A stretch of 45,259 nt of DNA, taken from NCBI GenBank assembly GCA_021805725.1, contig JAJZEH010000024.1, forward strand, positions 1-45,259, written 5' to 3'. Shown piece by piece: positions 10,254-19,292 of the stretch. Position 1 is the stretch's first letter; each line of letters starts with the position of its first letter. The position numbers were made by a program, and so were the translations under genes. The notes beneath the pieces are model-generated. The model saw only the letters and a list, made by a program, of their open reading frames with translations. It searched no databases and was not told the DNA's origin. This DNA is from Pseudomonadota bacterium. GTDB lineage: Bacteria; Pseudomonadota; Gammaproteobacteria; Burkholderiales; Ferrovaceae.

Positions 10254-10990
10254 CGCTTTCGGTGATTGTAATCGCCAGGAATGAAGAGGCGTCGATTGGG
10301 GATTGCCTGAAATCGGTGGCCTGGGCCGATGAATGCATCGTACTGGATGGCGGAAGTACCGATGCCACCGTGGCCATTGCCAAGGCACTGGGTGCACGAG
10401 TGGCAGTGGCCACGGACTGGCCTGGGTTTGGCCCCCAAAAAAACCGTGCCCTGGCGCTTGCCACCGGCGACTGGGTGTTGTCCCTGGATGCCGATGAACG
10501 GGTGAGCCCTGCGTTGAAGGACGAAATCGAGGCTGCGATGAGGGTGTCCGGCACAACTGTTTACAGGATGCCGCGGGCCTCGAGTTATTGCGGACGCACG
10601 CTGCGCCATGGCGGCTGGTGGCCTGATTACGTGATCCGCTTGTTCCGTCGGGGAGAGGCGCGGTTTTCAGAGGATCTGGTCCATGAGCGCCTGCTTTGTA
10701 CGCAGGACGTGGGCACGTTGACGCAGCCGCTGTTGCATGACACCTACGCCAGCCTGGAAGAGGCGCTGGACAAAGCCAACCGCTACTCTACCCTGGGCGC
10801 ACAACAAGCATTTGCGAGGGGGGAGCGGGCCAGCCTGATGACGGCCTTGGGCCACGGGCTCTGGGCCTTTTTCAGAACCTATGTGCTGCGTCGCGGATTT
10901 CTGGACGGAGGACAGGGACTGTTGCTGGCGGTATCCAATGCGCACGCCACGTTCTACCGTTATGCCAAGTTGTGGCTCAAGCGCCGGTGA
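10250..10990 (+). CDS. Family 2 glycosyltransferase, LPS core (WaaE/KdtX type)
   Basis: Likely transfers a sugar to the inner core of LPS at the cytoplasmic face. The 246-residue GT-A protein has SVIVIARNEEASIGDCL, VLDGGSTDAT and the metal-binding DxD-type motif SLDADERVS (about residues 82-90), followed by HGGWWPDYVIRLFRR and LVHERL, which are typical of the WaaE/KdtX beta-glucosyltransferase branch. It overlaps the epimerase start-stop by 4 nt (coupled translation) and its 3' end overlaps convergent msbA by 14 nt. The acceptor and sugar cannot be read from the sequence. Confidence 0.82.
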   Translation: MTLSVIVIARNEEASIGDCLKSVAWADECIVLDGGSTDATVAIAKALGARVAVATDWPGFGPQKNRALALATGDWVLSLDADERVSPALKDEIEAAMRVSGTTVYRMPRASSYCGRTLRHGGWWPDYVIRLFRRGEARFSEDLVHERLLCTQDVGTLTQPLLHDTYASLEEALDKANRYSTLGAQQAFARGERASLMTALGHGLWAFFRTYVLRRGFLDGGQGLLLAVSNAHATFYRYAKLWLKRR

Positions 10991-12734
10991 TCGGTTGCAT
11001 CTGGTGCAGTCTGGCGTAGTACCCGTTGAGCTCGAGCAGGCTGCGATGGGTACCTTGTTCGACCATCTTGCCCTCATGGAGCACCACGATACGGTCGGCA
11101 TTTTCGATGGTGGAGAGCCGGTGGGCGATGACGATGGTGGTGCGCCCCAGCATCAGGGCGTCCAGTGCGGTCTGTACAGCGCGCTCTGATTCACTGTCCA
11201 GCGCCGAGGTGGCTTCATCCAGGATCAGTATGGGGGCATCCTTCAGGATCGCGCGCGCGATGGCGATGCGCTGGCGTTGCCCTCCCGAAAGGCGCGCACC
11301 GTTTTCCCCCAGCAGCGTGCCGAATCCGTCCGGCAGTTGTTCTATGAATTCCAGGGCATGGGCTGCTTTGGCCGCGGCCCGAATGTGGTCCATCGACGCA
11401 CCGCGCAAAGCGCCGTAGCCGATGTTATGAGCCACGGTATCGTTGAACAGCACCACGTCCTGGCTGACCAGGGAAATGTTGGCACGCAGGCTGGCCAAAG
11501 TGAGTGACGCCAGCGGGTGCCCGTCCAGCAGGATATGCCCCGAGGTGGGGGCATAAAAGCGGGGAATCAGCGTTGCCAGGGTGGTTTTACCGCTACCTGA
11601 CTGGCCCACCAGGGCAACGGTTTCTCCAGCCCGGATGCCTAGGGTGAAGTTATCGAGGGCCAGCCGGTTTCCACGCGGATAGGCAAAGCACAGCTGATCA
11701 AATTGCAGTGCGCCTTCTGCGCGTTCCAGGACAAAGGTTCCCGTGTCCACCTCAGGCGTTTGGTCTATGAGCTCAAAGACGCTTTCCGAGGCTGCGAGTC
11801 CTCGCTGGAGGGACTCGCTGATGTCGGACAGGCGCTTGAGGGGGGCGAGCAGCATGATCATGGCTGTAATGAAAGAGACGAAGCCGCCCACGGAAGTTTC
11901 GTCGGCACTGGCCTGCAAGGTTGCAAGCCAGACGATGGCGGCCACGGCCAGGGCCGCAAAGAACTGGACCAATGGAACATTGGCTGCGCCGGCAGCAGCC
12001 TGCTTCATGTTGAGGCGGCGTACCCGATTGCTGGCATCATGGAAGCGCTCGGTTTCAACGGGCACGCCGCCAAAGATTTTGATGACTTTCTGGCAGCCGA
12101 TCGACTCGTCCAGTACGGTGGTGATGCCCCCCATGGCTTTCATGCTGTCGCGATTGACGTTGCGCAGACGGGTGTTGAATTTTTTGACGACCCAGGCAAT
12201 GGGCGGAGCAGCCAGCAAAGTGATGCTGGTGAGCTTCCAGTTGAGGTAGACCAGCCATCCCAGCAGCCCGATGACCACGAAGGAATCGGTGACGAGGTTC
12301 GTCACCACCGTGGTGGCAGCGGTCATGACCTGGCTGGCGTCGAACACCAGCTTTGAAATCAGGACCCCGGAGGGGTGGTCATCGAAGTAGCGTACCGGCA
12401 GTTGTAGCAGGCGTTCAAACATCTGCCGGCGCAGGTCCATGACGACCTTGTTGCCCACCCAGTTCATGGCGAACTTGGACACGAAGTTGGCAACCCCGCG
12501 CACCACGAACAACCCCAGCAACATCACCGGAACCCAACGGATCCAGGCGGGATCCTTATGCACGAAGCTCATGTCGAGCATGGGTTTGAGCAGGGCAGGG
12601 AGCAGAGGCTCGGTAGCCGCCGTGATCACCATGGCAACGATCGCGGCAACAAATTCCCAGCGGTAGGGGACGACGTAACGCAACAAGCGCCGATACAGTG
12701 CGGCGCTATGAACCGGAAGCGTGAACGAGGGCAC
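10977..12734 (-). CDS. msbA: Lipid A export ATP-binding/permease protein MsbA
   Basis: Inner-membrane flippase that moves lipid A-core to the periplasmic face. The half-transporter has a six-helix membrane domain (about residues 15-310) and an ATPase domain with Walker A LVGQSGSGKTTLA, signature LSGGQRQRIAIARA, Walker B ILILDEATSALD and switch IVIAHRLST. I choose the GTG at 12734 as start: it gives 585 residues, the family norm, has AGGA upstream, and leaves room for the divergent promoter. A longer frame to 12851 would add 39 non-conserved residues and run into the next gene. A TATACT -10 lies about 29 nt upstream of the GTG. Confidence 0.9.
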   Translation of the reverse strand: MPSFTLPVHSAALYRRLLRYVVPYRWEFVAAIVAMVITAATEPLLPALLKPMLDMSFVHKDPAWIRWVPVMLLGLFVVRGVANFVSKFAMNWVGNKVVMDLRRQMFERLLQLPVRYFDDHPSGVLISKLVFDASQVMTAATTVVTNLVTDSFVVIGLLGWLVYLNWKLTSITLLAAPPIAWVVKKFNTRLRNVNRDSMKAMGGITTVLDESIGCQKVIKIFGGVPVETERFHDASNRVRRLNMKQAAAGAANVPLVQFFAALAVAAIVWLATLQASADETSVGGFVSFITAMIMLLAPLKRLSDISESLQRGLAASESVFELIDQTPEVDTGTFVLERAEGALQFDQLCFAYPRGNRLALDNFTLGIRAGETVALVGQSGSGKTTLATLIPRFYAPTSGHILLDGHPLASLTLASLRANISLVSQDVVLFNDTVAHNIGYGALRGASMDHIRAAAKAAHALEFIEQLPDGFGTLLGENGARLSGGQRQRIAIARAILKDAPILILDEATSALDSESERAVQTALDALMLGRTTIVIAHRLSTIENADRIVVLHEGKMVEQGTHRSLLELNGYYARLHQMQPITGA

Positions 12735-12849
12735 TGGCCGTGATCCTGAAACGAGAGAGGGGCAGTATACCGTACCGCAACCCCCGTGCCGCCAGGAATC
12801 TGATAACATTCCCGCAGGTGATTTACCCAATTCTTGAGCCAGGATCCAC

Positions 12850-13422
12850 ATGAGTCTTCATTATCGTGCCCAATGGGCTATTGGCGTGTTGCTGGCCGTG
12901 ATGGTCCTGGTCACGCACGGCCAGCATGACGCAACGCCGCTGCATTTGCCCCAAGCCACGTGGGCAGCTTTTTTTCTGGGTGGGTTCTACCTGCGCCATG
13001 TGCGGCTTTGGATGCTGGGCCTGGGCCTTGTGGGCGCCCTGGATTTTGCTGCCGTGACATGGGGTGGGGTCAGCGACTTTTGTCTGTCCCCGGCCTACGT
13101 GTTCATGGTTCCAGCCTATGGCGTGCTTTGGCTGGCGGGACGGACCTGCGCCGCGAATGGGGTGGGTTTGGACCGGCGCGGCCTCGTGGCGTTGGCACTG
13201 GGCCTGTCCGGTATCGTGGCGGCCGAAATTCTGGCGAGCGGCAGTTTTTACCTGTTGTCAGGACGCATGGAGCAGATCAGCCTGGGCGGATTGGCGACGT
13301 ATCTTCTGACCTGGGTACCGCAAACCCTTGAATCTTTCGTCTTCTGGATCGGGGTCGCTGCCCCGATCCATGCAGCAGTTCGCTTCCTGTACGGCGCTTC
13401 GGCTTTGCGCCGTTCCGTCTAA
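12850..13422 (+). CDS. btuM: BtuM-like vitamin B12 inner-membrane transporter (solitary ECF S-component-like)
   Basis: Predicted inner-membrane cobalamin importer. The 190-residue protein is very hydrophobic with about six membrane segments and has the segment SDFCLSPAYVFMVPAYGVLW with a single cysteine at residue 78. The known BtuM of Thiobacillus denitrificans, a small B12 transporter working without the ECF energising module, has a functional cysteine at a matching place (Cys80) that binds the cobalt and removes cyanide. The gene faces a BtuB-like receptor with a cobalamin riboswitch, which supports the call. AGGA precedes the ATG. Its own upstream region (115 nt) is too short for a second riboswitch. 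Alternative: an unrelated small membrane protein. The call depends on remembered motif similarity. Confidence 0.7.
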   Translation: MSLHYRAQWAIGVLLAVMVLVTHGQHDATPLHLPQATWAAFFLGGFYLRHVRLWMLGLGLVGALDFAAVTWGGVSDFCLSPAYVFMVPAYGVLWLAGRTCAANGVGLDRRGLVALALGLSGIVAAEILASGSFYLLSGRMEQISLGGLATYLLTWVPQTLESFVFWIGVAAPIHAAVRFLYGASALRRSV

Positions 13423-15359
13423 AAGACGTATTTCAACAGCATCCCGAAATTCCTTCCCGGAGAGGGGTAGTAAGCCCCGTAGCTGTTGGCATAGTCGTAA
13501 TACTGCCGGTTGAGCAGGTTATTGGCAGAGGCGACGAGATTCCATTGCCTCGTGAGGGCGGTGGTATAGCGCAGGTCGGCTGTCCAGTAGAACGGAATCG
13601 GCGGGAGCGTTCCCATGAAGTCGGAGTCCACAAATTGCTGGCCCACCAGACGTGCCGACAGATCCAGCGTTTGACGTTCTTGAGGTTTCCATTCGGCCCC
13701 TGTCTGAATATTGAACTGGGGAACCAGCGGCACCCGGTGCCCCTGATACGCACCCTCCGAAAACACTGCCCTGATCCATTGTCCCGACCCGCGTAAGGCC
13801 AGATTTGGCGTGGCCTGGTAGCGCCCTTCCAGCTCCAGCCCTTCCCGTTGGGTGGGGGGCAAATTGATGTTGATGAATTGTACCGGGTCAAATACCAGTT
13901 CGTTGTGGATGTCGCTGCGGAACAGGCGCAACGCGGCATTACTGGGTTCCAGCCGGTTCCAGCTGATGCCGGTTTCGTAGTCCATGGATGTCTGTGGCAG
14001 CAAGTTGCCTGCGGCGCCACGCAATTCGTCGATGTTGGCGACCCGGTAGCTTTGTCCCGTTCTGACGTAGGACTCCACTTTTTCAAACAGGGTTCGAATG
14101 TACTGGAGTTCAAAAGCGTGCAGATTGGACGAGTCGGTGGACGCAATCTCTTTCTGGATGCGCTCCACGCGTCCGCCCGCCACGAGCCGATCTGCAGGCG
14201 TGAGGATCCAGTTGTCCTGCAGGTAGAGGGCGTCGCTGTTCTGAATCAGATGTTCCCCCACAGTGGAATACTGGGGGTAGGCAGGATAGACCGACGAGTA
14301 GGTGCGATCCCAGCGTGACAGATCAAGCCCCAGCGTCAGGTCATTACCCTTGATTCCTGCATCGTGAATTTTTGCCCGGGGGGATAGGTCCTGAAAATTT
14401 GCCGAAATGTCGGTGGTACCACCAAGGCTGGGCAGATTGGCGCCCGACTGCTTGTTGCGCACATTGGCGTCCACAGCCCACTCGGTGTTACCCACCATGG
14501 CTTTGCCGAACAGGGTGATGGTATTGCCACTGACATTGCCGGAATCATTGGGTGTGACGGTTTGTCTGGGGTTTTGCTGGAACTGCGGCAGCGTCAGGGG
14601 GCCGGGAAATCGCGTGTCTTCTGAATCCGAATACAGACGGACGCCCAGGGTTCGGTCGGCGTCAGGCTGCCACTGGAGGGAAGCGCCCCCCGTCCTGACC
14701 TGAGCCTGGTTGTTGGCACGATAATTGTCGGTATTGAGGGTTTTGCCGAAAAGGGCAATGGAGGTGCCGTCGACTTGACGCGACACCCAGGCATTGCTCT
14801 CCTTGGTGGCAAAACTACCCAAACCGCCCGACAGGACTGCGCTATCGCCAGGATGGTTTTTGCTGACGATGTTGATGACACCGCTGGTGGCGCCTTCGCC
14901 GTAGAGCACGCTGGAGCCTCCGCGGGTGATCTCGATGTGATCGATGGACTCCACCGGGACCATGGAAGTTCGGGCGGCAGTCTGCTCGATTTCGGACAGG
15001 CGAACTCCATCGAGCAGCACCACCACGTTGTTGTCGCTGGTGATGCCGTAGCCGCGAAGGTCGATGGATTGGTCCTGAGTGCCGTTCAAACTGATTCGGG
15101 TGGGAACATTACCGAGCTTCTGCAGGATTTGCGACACATCGGTCAATCCGCTGCGTTCAATGTCTCCGGAAGTAATGATGGTGGTCTGAGGCAACGACTG
15201 GGCCAGGGATTCGTCAAAGCGCGAGGACGTCACCGTGATGGGTGACAAACCCGCAATGTCCTCAGGGGCGCCTATGGCATGGTTGGAGTGCAATACACAG
15301 GCAGCTGAAACAAACAGTGCAATGGGCCTGAAGGCCGGACGACGGGTGCAAATTGTCAA
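13419..15359 (-). CDS. btuB: TonB-dependent outer-membrane receptor, BtuB-like (cobalamin)
   Basis: Predicted outer-membrane vitamin B12 receptor. The 646-residue product has a signal peptide (about residues 1-30, ending near HAIGA), a TonB box PITVTSSR, a plug domain with DGVRLSE and IEITRGGSSVLYGEGATSGVINIVSK, and a beta-barrel ending in aromatic KYVF. Length fits BtuB (about 600-650). The start is TTG with GGGAG 7 nt upstream. The leader carries a cobalamin riboswitch, so it is expected to be switched off by adenosylcobalamin. Its stop codon overlaps that of convergent btuM by 4 nt, so read-through would make antisense to btuM. Confidence 0.88.
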   Translation of the reverse strand: MTICTRRPAFRPIALFVSAACVLHSNHAIGAPEDIAGLSPITVTSSRFDESLAQSLPQTTIITSGDIERSGLTDVSQILQKLGNVPTRISLNGTQDQSIDLRGYGITSDNNVVVLLDGVRLSEIEQTAARTSMVPVESIDHIEITRGGSSVLYGEGATSGVINIVSKNHPGDSAVLSGGLGSFATKESNAWVSRQVDGTSIALFGKTLNTDNYRANNQAQVRTGGASLQWQPDADRTLGVRLYSDSEDTRFPGPLTLPQFQQNPRQTVTPNDSGNVSGNTITLFGKAMVGNTEWAVDANVRNKQSGANLPSLGGTTDISANFQDLSPRAKIHDAGIKGNDLTLGLDLSRWDRTYSSVYPAYPQYSTVGEHLIQNSDALYLQDNWILTPADRLVAGGRVERIQKEIASTDSSNLHAFELQYIRTLFEKVESYVRTGQSYRVANIDELRGAAGNLLPQTSMDYETGISWNRLEPSNAALRLFRSDIHNELVFDPVQFININLPPTQREGLELEGRYQATPNLALRGSGQWIRAVFSEGAYQGHRVPLVPQFNIQTGAEWKPQERQTLDLSARLVGQQFVDSDFMGTLPPIPFYWTADLRYTTALTRQWNLVASANNLLNRQYYDYANSYGAYYPSPGRNFGMLLKYVF

Positions 15360-15446
15360 AATGATCTCCCTGTAGAGGACAGGGAAACACCAGGGATAAT
15401 TCGAGGCGGACTACAAACCGGGTTTTACCGATGACATGCTAGCCTG

Positions 15447-15492
15447 AATACTGCTACCCCGCAGTATTTCCAGTGCGCCAGACCATCTGGCG
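15447..15492 (-). promoter_or_regulatory. Two hairpins between the cobalamin riboswitch and btuB
   Basis: One inverted repeat, CGCCAGA and TCTGGCG with spacer CCA (15476-15492), is followed toward btuB by AATACTGC and GCAGTATT with a 6-nt loop (15447-15468). Neither is followed by a T-run on the minus strand, so they are not standard intrinsic terminators. They are candidates for the expression platform, acting by translation control or Rho, or for transcript stability. Confidence 0.45.
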
Positions 15493-15500
15493 TCTTGGAG

Positions 15501-15680
15501 CGTGGGGCCGGTATCCGGGCTCATCCGAAAACCTTCGTCGTCTTCCCGGGCCGTGGGCGTGAACCTTCCGACCTAGTGACTGTTATGACGAAGTGATCAG
15601 GACTTACCGTTGCGGGGGCAGCACAGGCATTTCACCTGTTTCCCGTTTAACCCGGACTCAGAGAAGACGTCCAGGCACCC
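15501..15680 (-). ncRNA. Cobalamin (B12) riboswitch
   Basis: Read on the minus strand the leader of the btuB-like gene has the ordered conserved blocks of the cobalamin aptamer: an AAACGGGAAACAGGTG block, CCTGTGCTGCCCCCGCAACG, GGTAAG, a CACTAGGTCGGAAGG block, GCCCGGGAAGACGACG, and the 3' box GAGCCCGGATACCGGCC. A perfect 8-bp hairpin (GATGTGAA, loop, TTCACATC; 15682-15700) sits just upstream of the aptamer. The ligand is adenosyl- or aqua/methylcobalamin; the class was not determined. Boundaries are approximate. Confidence 0.92.
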
Positions 15681-15753
15681 CGATGTGAACCATTCACATC
15701 TGCCAGGACGATTGTAACCAAATATGGATGCAGGACAAAGCAGTATTGGACAA

Positions 15754-15783
15754 TTGACGCCGGAACGCTCGCCCCCTTATATT
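15754..15783 (+). promoter_or_regulatory. Promoter of the zapB-like gene, start at its ATG
   Basis: TTGACG (15754-15759), an 18-nt spacer and TATATT (15778-15783) form a good sigma-70 promoter. GGGACC then leads to the ATG at 15790, which falls at the expected +1. No properly spaced ribosome site exists, so the mRNA should be leaderless. This is the clearest of the five such cases in the window. Confidence 0.6.
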
Positions 15784-15789
15784 GGGACC

Positions 15790-15981
15790 ATGGAAAAACT
15801 ATTTGCCAGCCTGGAGCAAAAAATCGATCGCGTCATCGGTCAGTGCGATCTGTTGCGCGCGGAAAACCAAAAGCTGCGACAGGAGCTCATTCTCAAGGTC
15901 GATGAGGTGCGCCTGCTGACGGACAGGATGGAAGAGGCCAGGCATCGCCTGCAGCAACTGGTGGCGCAGGTTCCGGAATAG
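15790..15981 (+). CDS. ZapB-like small coiled-coil cell-division protein
   Basis: Small cytoplasmic coiled-coil protein of 63 residues, MEKLFASLEQKIDRVIGQCD onward, nearly all heptad-repeat helix. It belongs to the short proteins (TIGR02449/ZapB-like) that in beta- and gammaproteobacteria lie directly before zapA and are thought to act at the FtsZ ring. An in-frame ATG at 15724 would add 22 non-conserved residues and cover the promoter, so it is rejected as start. zapA follows after 11 nt. Role in division is inferred from gene order. Confidence 0.8.
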   Translation: MEKLFASLEQKIDRVIGQCDLLRAENQKLRQELILKVDEVRLLTDRMEEARHRLQQLVAQVPE

Positions 15982-15992
15982 GCGGGGTCAAA

Positions 15993-16298
15993 ATGGAATC
16001 CGTCATGGTCGAAATCTCCATTCTGGGCCGGTCCTACAAGGTGTCATGCAACCCTGAACATCGGACTTTGCTTCAGGAGGCGGCTCAGGAACTGGACCGG
16101 CGCATGCGCGAAGTGCGTGGCCATGCGGAGGGCGTGGGGCCGGAACGAGCCGCAGTCATGGCAGGGCTGAATGCCGTTTACGAAATGCTTGAACAAAAAG
16201 CAGCCAGCAGCTGGGATGTTGGCGATGTAAAGCGTAGAATAAAAGGCTTGGAGGAGCGGCTGGATCGATGCTTCTTTGAGCAGGAGTCCCTTTTTTGA
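15993..16298 (+). CDS. zapA: Cell division protein ZapA
   Basis: Binds and bundles FtsZ at mid-cell. The 101-residue protein has the ZapA beta-strand start VEISILGRSYKVSC, the ERAAVMAGLNAVYEML helix and a C-terminal coiled coil. Normal length is about 100. The start may be the ATG at 15993 or that at 16005 (MVEISIL); GGGG lies a few bases before the first. 6S RNA begins directly after the stop codon, a conserved neighbourhood in proteobacteria. Confidence 0.93.
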   Translation: MESVMVEISILGRSYKVSCNPEHRTLLQEAAQELDRRMREVRGHAEGVGPERAAVMAGLNAVYEMLEQKAASSWDVGDVKRRIKGLEERLDRCFFEQESLF

Positions 16299-16484
16299 GA
16301 TTCCCCTGGGGTGTTCGTTACGGTTTTAATTCTTTGAACCGATAATCATCTAACCCGGCTATTGACCCGATGGGTGCTGTTGCGCGCGTCCTGCTGGAAT
16401 CGCCTGATGCACCCGGTGGATAGCCACCTTCTCTAGAGGCTTGGGTTCAAGATGCAGACCGGACGGCACCTGCGGGGGACCCCC
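16299..16484 (+). ncRNA. ssrS: 6S RNA
   Basis: Binds RNA polymerase holding sigma-70 and lowers transcription in stationary phase. The region begins GATTCCCCTGGGGTGTTCG and ends CACCTGCGGGGGACC, which pair as the closing stem, with a mostly paired rod and central bubble between; GGGTTCAAGATGCAGACC near the 3' side is typical of betaproteobacterial 6S. Position between zapA and the EVE gene is the usual one. Ends are estimated to within about 5 nt. Confidence 0.88.
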
Positions 16485-16489
16485 ATGCC

Positions 16490-16963
16490 ATGGCCTGTTG
16501 GTTGATGAAATCTGAACCTTCCGAGGTCAGTGTCGATGATGTTATGGGGATGCCCGGACAGTGCGTGGACTGGTTCGGGGTCCGCAATTACCAGGCCCGC
16601 AACTTCATGATGCGCGACATGCAACTGGGAGATGGGGTGCTGTTTTACCATTCCAGCTGTGCTGAACCTGGCATCGTGGGTCTGGCCGAAGTCTCGCGCT
16701 GCGCGCTCCCCGACAAAAGCCAGTTTGATCCAGATTCCCCCTACTATGACCCGAAAGCCACGCCCGATAAGCCGCGCTGGTTTTGTGTCGAGGTTCGCTT
16801 GCTCAGTAAAACCCGGTTGCTGCCGTTGAATGAATTGCGCGCCACACCCGGGCTGCAGCACATGCGCTTGTTGGCGCGCGGCAACCGCCTGTCCATCACC
16901 CCGGTCACCCGGGAGGAATGGCGCCTGATTCAGCAGATGCTCAAGCGCTCGTCAGACGATTGA
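16490..16963 (+). CDS. EVE domain-containing protein
   Basis: Small cytoplasmic protein of 157 residues made of one EVE domain, a PUA-like fold thought to bind modified bases in RNA or DNA. Motifs: [15 protein letters not shown] at the start, [20 protein letters not shown] segment (about residues 27-43), GVLFYHSSC and GIVGLAEV, which form the binding pocket. It begins only 5 nt after 6S RNA, a common order in betaproteobacteria, so it may be transcribed with it. Its 3' end overlaps convergent purC by 23 nt. The biological substrate is not known. Confidence 0.9.
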   Translation: MACWLMKSEPSEVSVDDVMGMPGQCVDWFGVRNYQARNFMMRDMQLGDGVLFYHSSCAEPGIVGLAEVSRCALPDKSQFDPDSPYYDPKATPDKPRWFCVEVRLLSKTRLLPLNELRATPGLQHMRLLARGNRLSITPVTREEWRLIQQMLKRSSDD

Positions 16964-17828
16964 GCGCTTCCTGGTAGCGCTCGCTGGTTCCTGCTGCGAT
17001 GTCGGCGGGAATCTCCGGTGCAGGAGGCTGCTTGTTCCAGTGAATGGATTCCAGCCAGTTTCTGACGAACTGCTTGTCAAAACTTTCGGGGCTGGTTCCG
17101 ACGCGGTAGGTGTCTTTGGGCCAAAAACGCGAAGAGTCGGGGGTGATTACCTCGTCGATGAGCGTGAGCGTGCCGTTCTTGTCCAGGCCAAATTCAAATT
17201 TCGTATCTGCAATGATGATGCCGCGCGCCAGGGCGTAATCCGCAGCAGCCCCATAGAGTTGCAGTGACTTGTCGCGAATTTGAGCTGCAACGGCGCTCCC
17301 CACGAGCTGGGAGGCCCTGGCAAAATCGATGTTTTCATCATGGTCCCCCACAGCGGCTTTTGTGGCCGGGGTAAACAGCGGGGTTGGCAGCCTGGCAGCC
17401 CGCTCCAGCCCTGCGGGCAGGGATATGCCGCAAACCGCGCCGCTGGCCTGGTATTCCTTCCAGCCCGAGCCTTCGATGTAGCCACGAACCACGGCCTCCA
17501 GGGGCAATGCCTGCATGCGTCTTGCCACCACCGAGCGCCCCACAACCTGACTGCGTTCGGCAGGAGCCACCACGCTTTCAGGGTCGATGCCGCTGAGATG
17601 GTTGGGGATCAGATCCTGGAAATAGGAAAACCAGAAGTTGGTCAGCGTGTTGAGGATGATCCCCTTGTTGGGGATGGGTGTTGGAAACACCACGTCAAAG
17701 GCGGATAGCCGGTCGGTGGTGATCAGCAACAGGTGATCCTCGCCTACCGCATAGATATCGCGCACCTTGCCCCGGGCAACCAGCGGCAGCGAATGGAGTT
17801 CGGTACGATAGACGGGTTTCATGGTCAT
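16941..17828 (-). CDS. purC: SAICAR synthetase (PurC)
   Basis: Phosphoribosylaminoimidazole-succinocarboxamide synthase of purine synthesis. The 295-residue protein has [20 protein letters not shown] (nucleotide site), [31 protein letters not shown], and [10 protein letters not shown] with [14 protein letters not shown]. It is the longer form seen in betaproteobacteria. It is 5 nt downstream of pyk, last in the gap-pgk-pyk-purC run. In many relatives fba lies between pyk and purC; it is not there. Confidence 0.96.
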   Translation of the reverse strand: MTMKPVYRTELHSLPLVARGKVRDIYAVGEDHLLLITTDRLSAFDVVFPTPIPNKGIILNTLTNFWFSYFQDLIPNHLSGIDPESVVAPAERSQVVGRSVVARRMQALPLEAVVRGYIEGSGWKEYQASGAVCGISLPAGLERAARLPTPLFTPATKAAVGDHDENIDFARASQLVGSAVAAQIRDKSLQLYGAAADYALARGIIIADTKFEFGLDKNGTLTLIDEVITPDSSRFWPKDTYRVGTSPESFDKQFVRNWLESIHWNKQPPAPEIPADIAAGTSERYQEALNRLTSA

Positions 17829-17833
17829 GGCCT

Positions 17834-19258
17834 TCAGTTGCCCTCACCAATCCTGATGATTTTCATGGTGTTGGTTCCACCAGGTTTGCCAATGGGCTCG
17901 CCAATGGTCAGCAGGATCAAATCGCCCTTCTTGACGGCGCCCAGTTGCAGCAATTGGGCTTCGGCCTGGGCCATGATTTCCGCGGGCTCTTCTCCATGCT
18001 GGAAATCCACCGGGTAAACGCCGCGGAACAAGGTCACTTTGCGCTGCGTTTCTTCCACGGGCGTCATGGCATAAATGGGCACATTGACGTCAGCGCGGGA
18101 CATCAACAGGGCCGTGGTGCCACTTTGCGTCAGTGCGGCAATGGCCTTGACTTCCAGGTGGCGTGTCGTGTGGATCACGGCGCGGGCCACCGCCTTTTCC
18201 ACGCGTTCGATGCGGTCCAGTTCCTGGCGTTCCACAAAGGTCTGTGTGTCCTGCTTCTCGGCTTCGGTACATACCCTTGCCATGGCTGCAATCGCCTCCA
18301 CCGGAAACTGGCCCGCCGCCGATTCAGCAGAAAGCATGACGGCGTCGCTGCCGTCCAGAACGGCGTTGGCGACGTCAGAGACTTCAGCACGGGTGGGGAC
18401 TGGACTGGAAATCATGGATTCCATCATCTGGGTGGCAGTGATGACGGTTTTGTTCATTTCGCGCGCCAGGCGAATCATGCGCTTCTGCATGGCCGGTACG
18501 GCCGCATCACCCACTTCGACGGCCAGATCACCGCGTGCCACCATGATGGAATCGCTCGCTGCGATGATGTCTTCCAGGGCGTCGATGGCTTCGGCGCGCT
18601 CGATCTTGGACTGGATCTGGGCATGGCCACCGGCCTTCACCATCAGGTCGCGTGCCCATTGCACATCCGCCCCGGAGCGTGGAAAGGACACGGCCAGATA
18701 ATCCACACGCAATCGTGCCGCAAGCTTGATGTCCTCCATGTCCTTTTCGGTCAGGGCGGGTGCGGTCAAGCCGCCGCCACGCCGGTTGATGCCCTTGTTG
18801 TTGGACAGCGGGCCGCCCTGAACGACGGTAGTGTGAACCTGATTGCCGCTGACATGATCGACACGGAGTTCGATCTTGCCATCGTCCAGCAGCAGGGCAT
18901 CGCCGCTTGAGACGTCGCGGGGTAATTCCTTGTAGTCCAGACCCACGCGCTCCTGGTCGCCCAGGGCACAGTCTGCATCCAGAATGAACTTGTCTCCGGC
19001 CTTCAATGCGATGCGGCCCTCACGGAACTTGCCCACGCGAATCTTGGGTCCTTGCAAGTCCCCCAGAATGCCTACGGTGCGCCCCAGCTTCTTTGCGATG
19101 GAACGGATCAGCTCGATGCGATCCTGATGGTCTTGTTCGGTTCCATGGGAAAAATTGAGGCGGGCAACATCCATGCCGGCCAGGATCATGCGTTCCAGAA
19201 CTTCGGGGCTGCTGGAAGCGGGTCCGATGGTGGCAACAATTTTGGTGCGACGAGGCAT
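17834..19258 (-). CDS. pyk: Pyruvate kinase
   Basis: Converts phosphoenolpyruvate and ADP to pyruvate and ATP. I start at the ATG at 19258 ([20 protein letters not shown]), giving 474 residues, the family norm; the open frame runs 99 codons further but that part is antisense-like sequence of pgk and an AGGAG lies before this ATG. Motifs: [29 protein letters not shown] and [13 protein letters not shown] with the C-terminal regulatory domain. It lies 34 nt downstream of pgk in the same operon. In an autotroph it drains fixed carbon to pyruvate. Confidence 0.95.
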   Translation of the reverse strand: MPRRTKIVATIGPASSSPEVLERMILAGMDVARLNFSHGTEQDHQDRIELIRSIAKKLGRTVGILGDLQGPKIRVGKFREGRIALKAGDKFILDADCALGDQERVGLDYKELPRDVSSGDALLLDDGKIELRVDHVSGNQVHTTVVQGGPLSNNKGINRRGGGLTAPALTEKDMEDIKLAARLRVDYLAVSFPRSGADVQWARDLMVKAGGHAQIQSKIERAEAIDALEDIIAASDSIMVARGDLAVEVGDAAVPAMQKRMIRLAREMNKTVITATQMMESMISSPVPTRAEVSDVANAVLDGSDAVMLSAESAAGQFPVEAIAAMARVCTEAEKQDTQTFVERQELDRIERVEKAVARAVIHTTRHLEVKAIAALTQSGTTALLMSRADVNVPIYAMTPVEETQRKVTLFRGVYPVDFQHGEEPAEIMAQAEAQLLQLGAVKKGDLILLTIGEPIGKPGGTNTMKIIRIGEGN

Positions 19259-19292
19259 CTGCTTGAAACTCCTGTTGGGTGTGTATTTGGGT

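Noticed and set aside
12735..12849. Second cobalamin riboswitch upstream of btuM
   Set aside because: The gap is only 115 nt and holds none of the aptamer's conserved blocks.
12735..12851. Longer MsbA from the ATG at 12851
   Set aside because: Adds 39 unlike residues, removes the promoter gap and overlaps the start of btuM. The GTG at 12734 gives normal length.
15724..15789. Longer zapB-like protein from the ATG at 15724
   Set aside because: The added 22 residues cover a good promoter and do not look like the coiled-coil family, which begins MEKLF.
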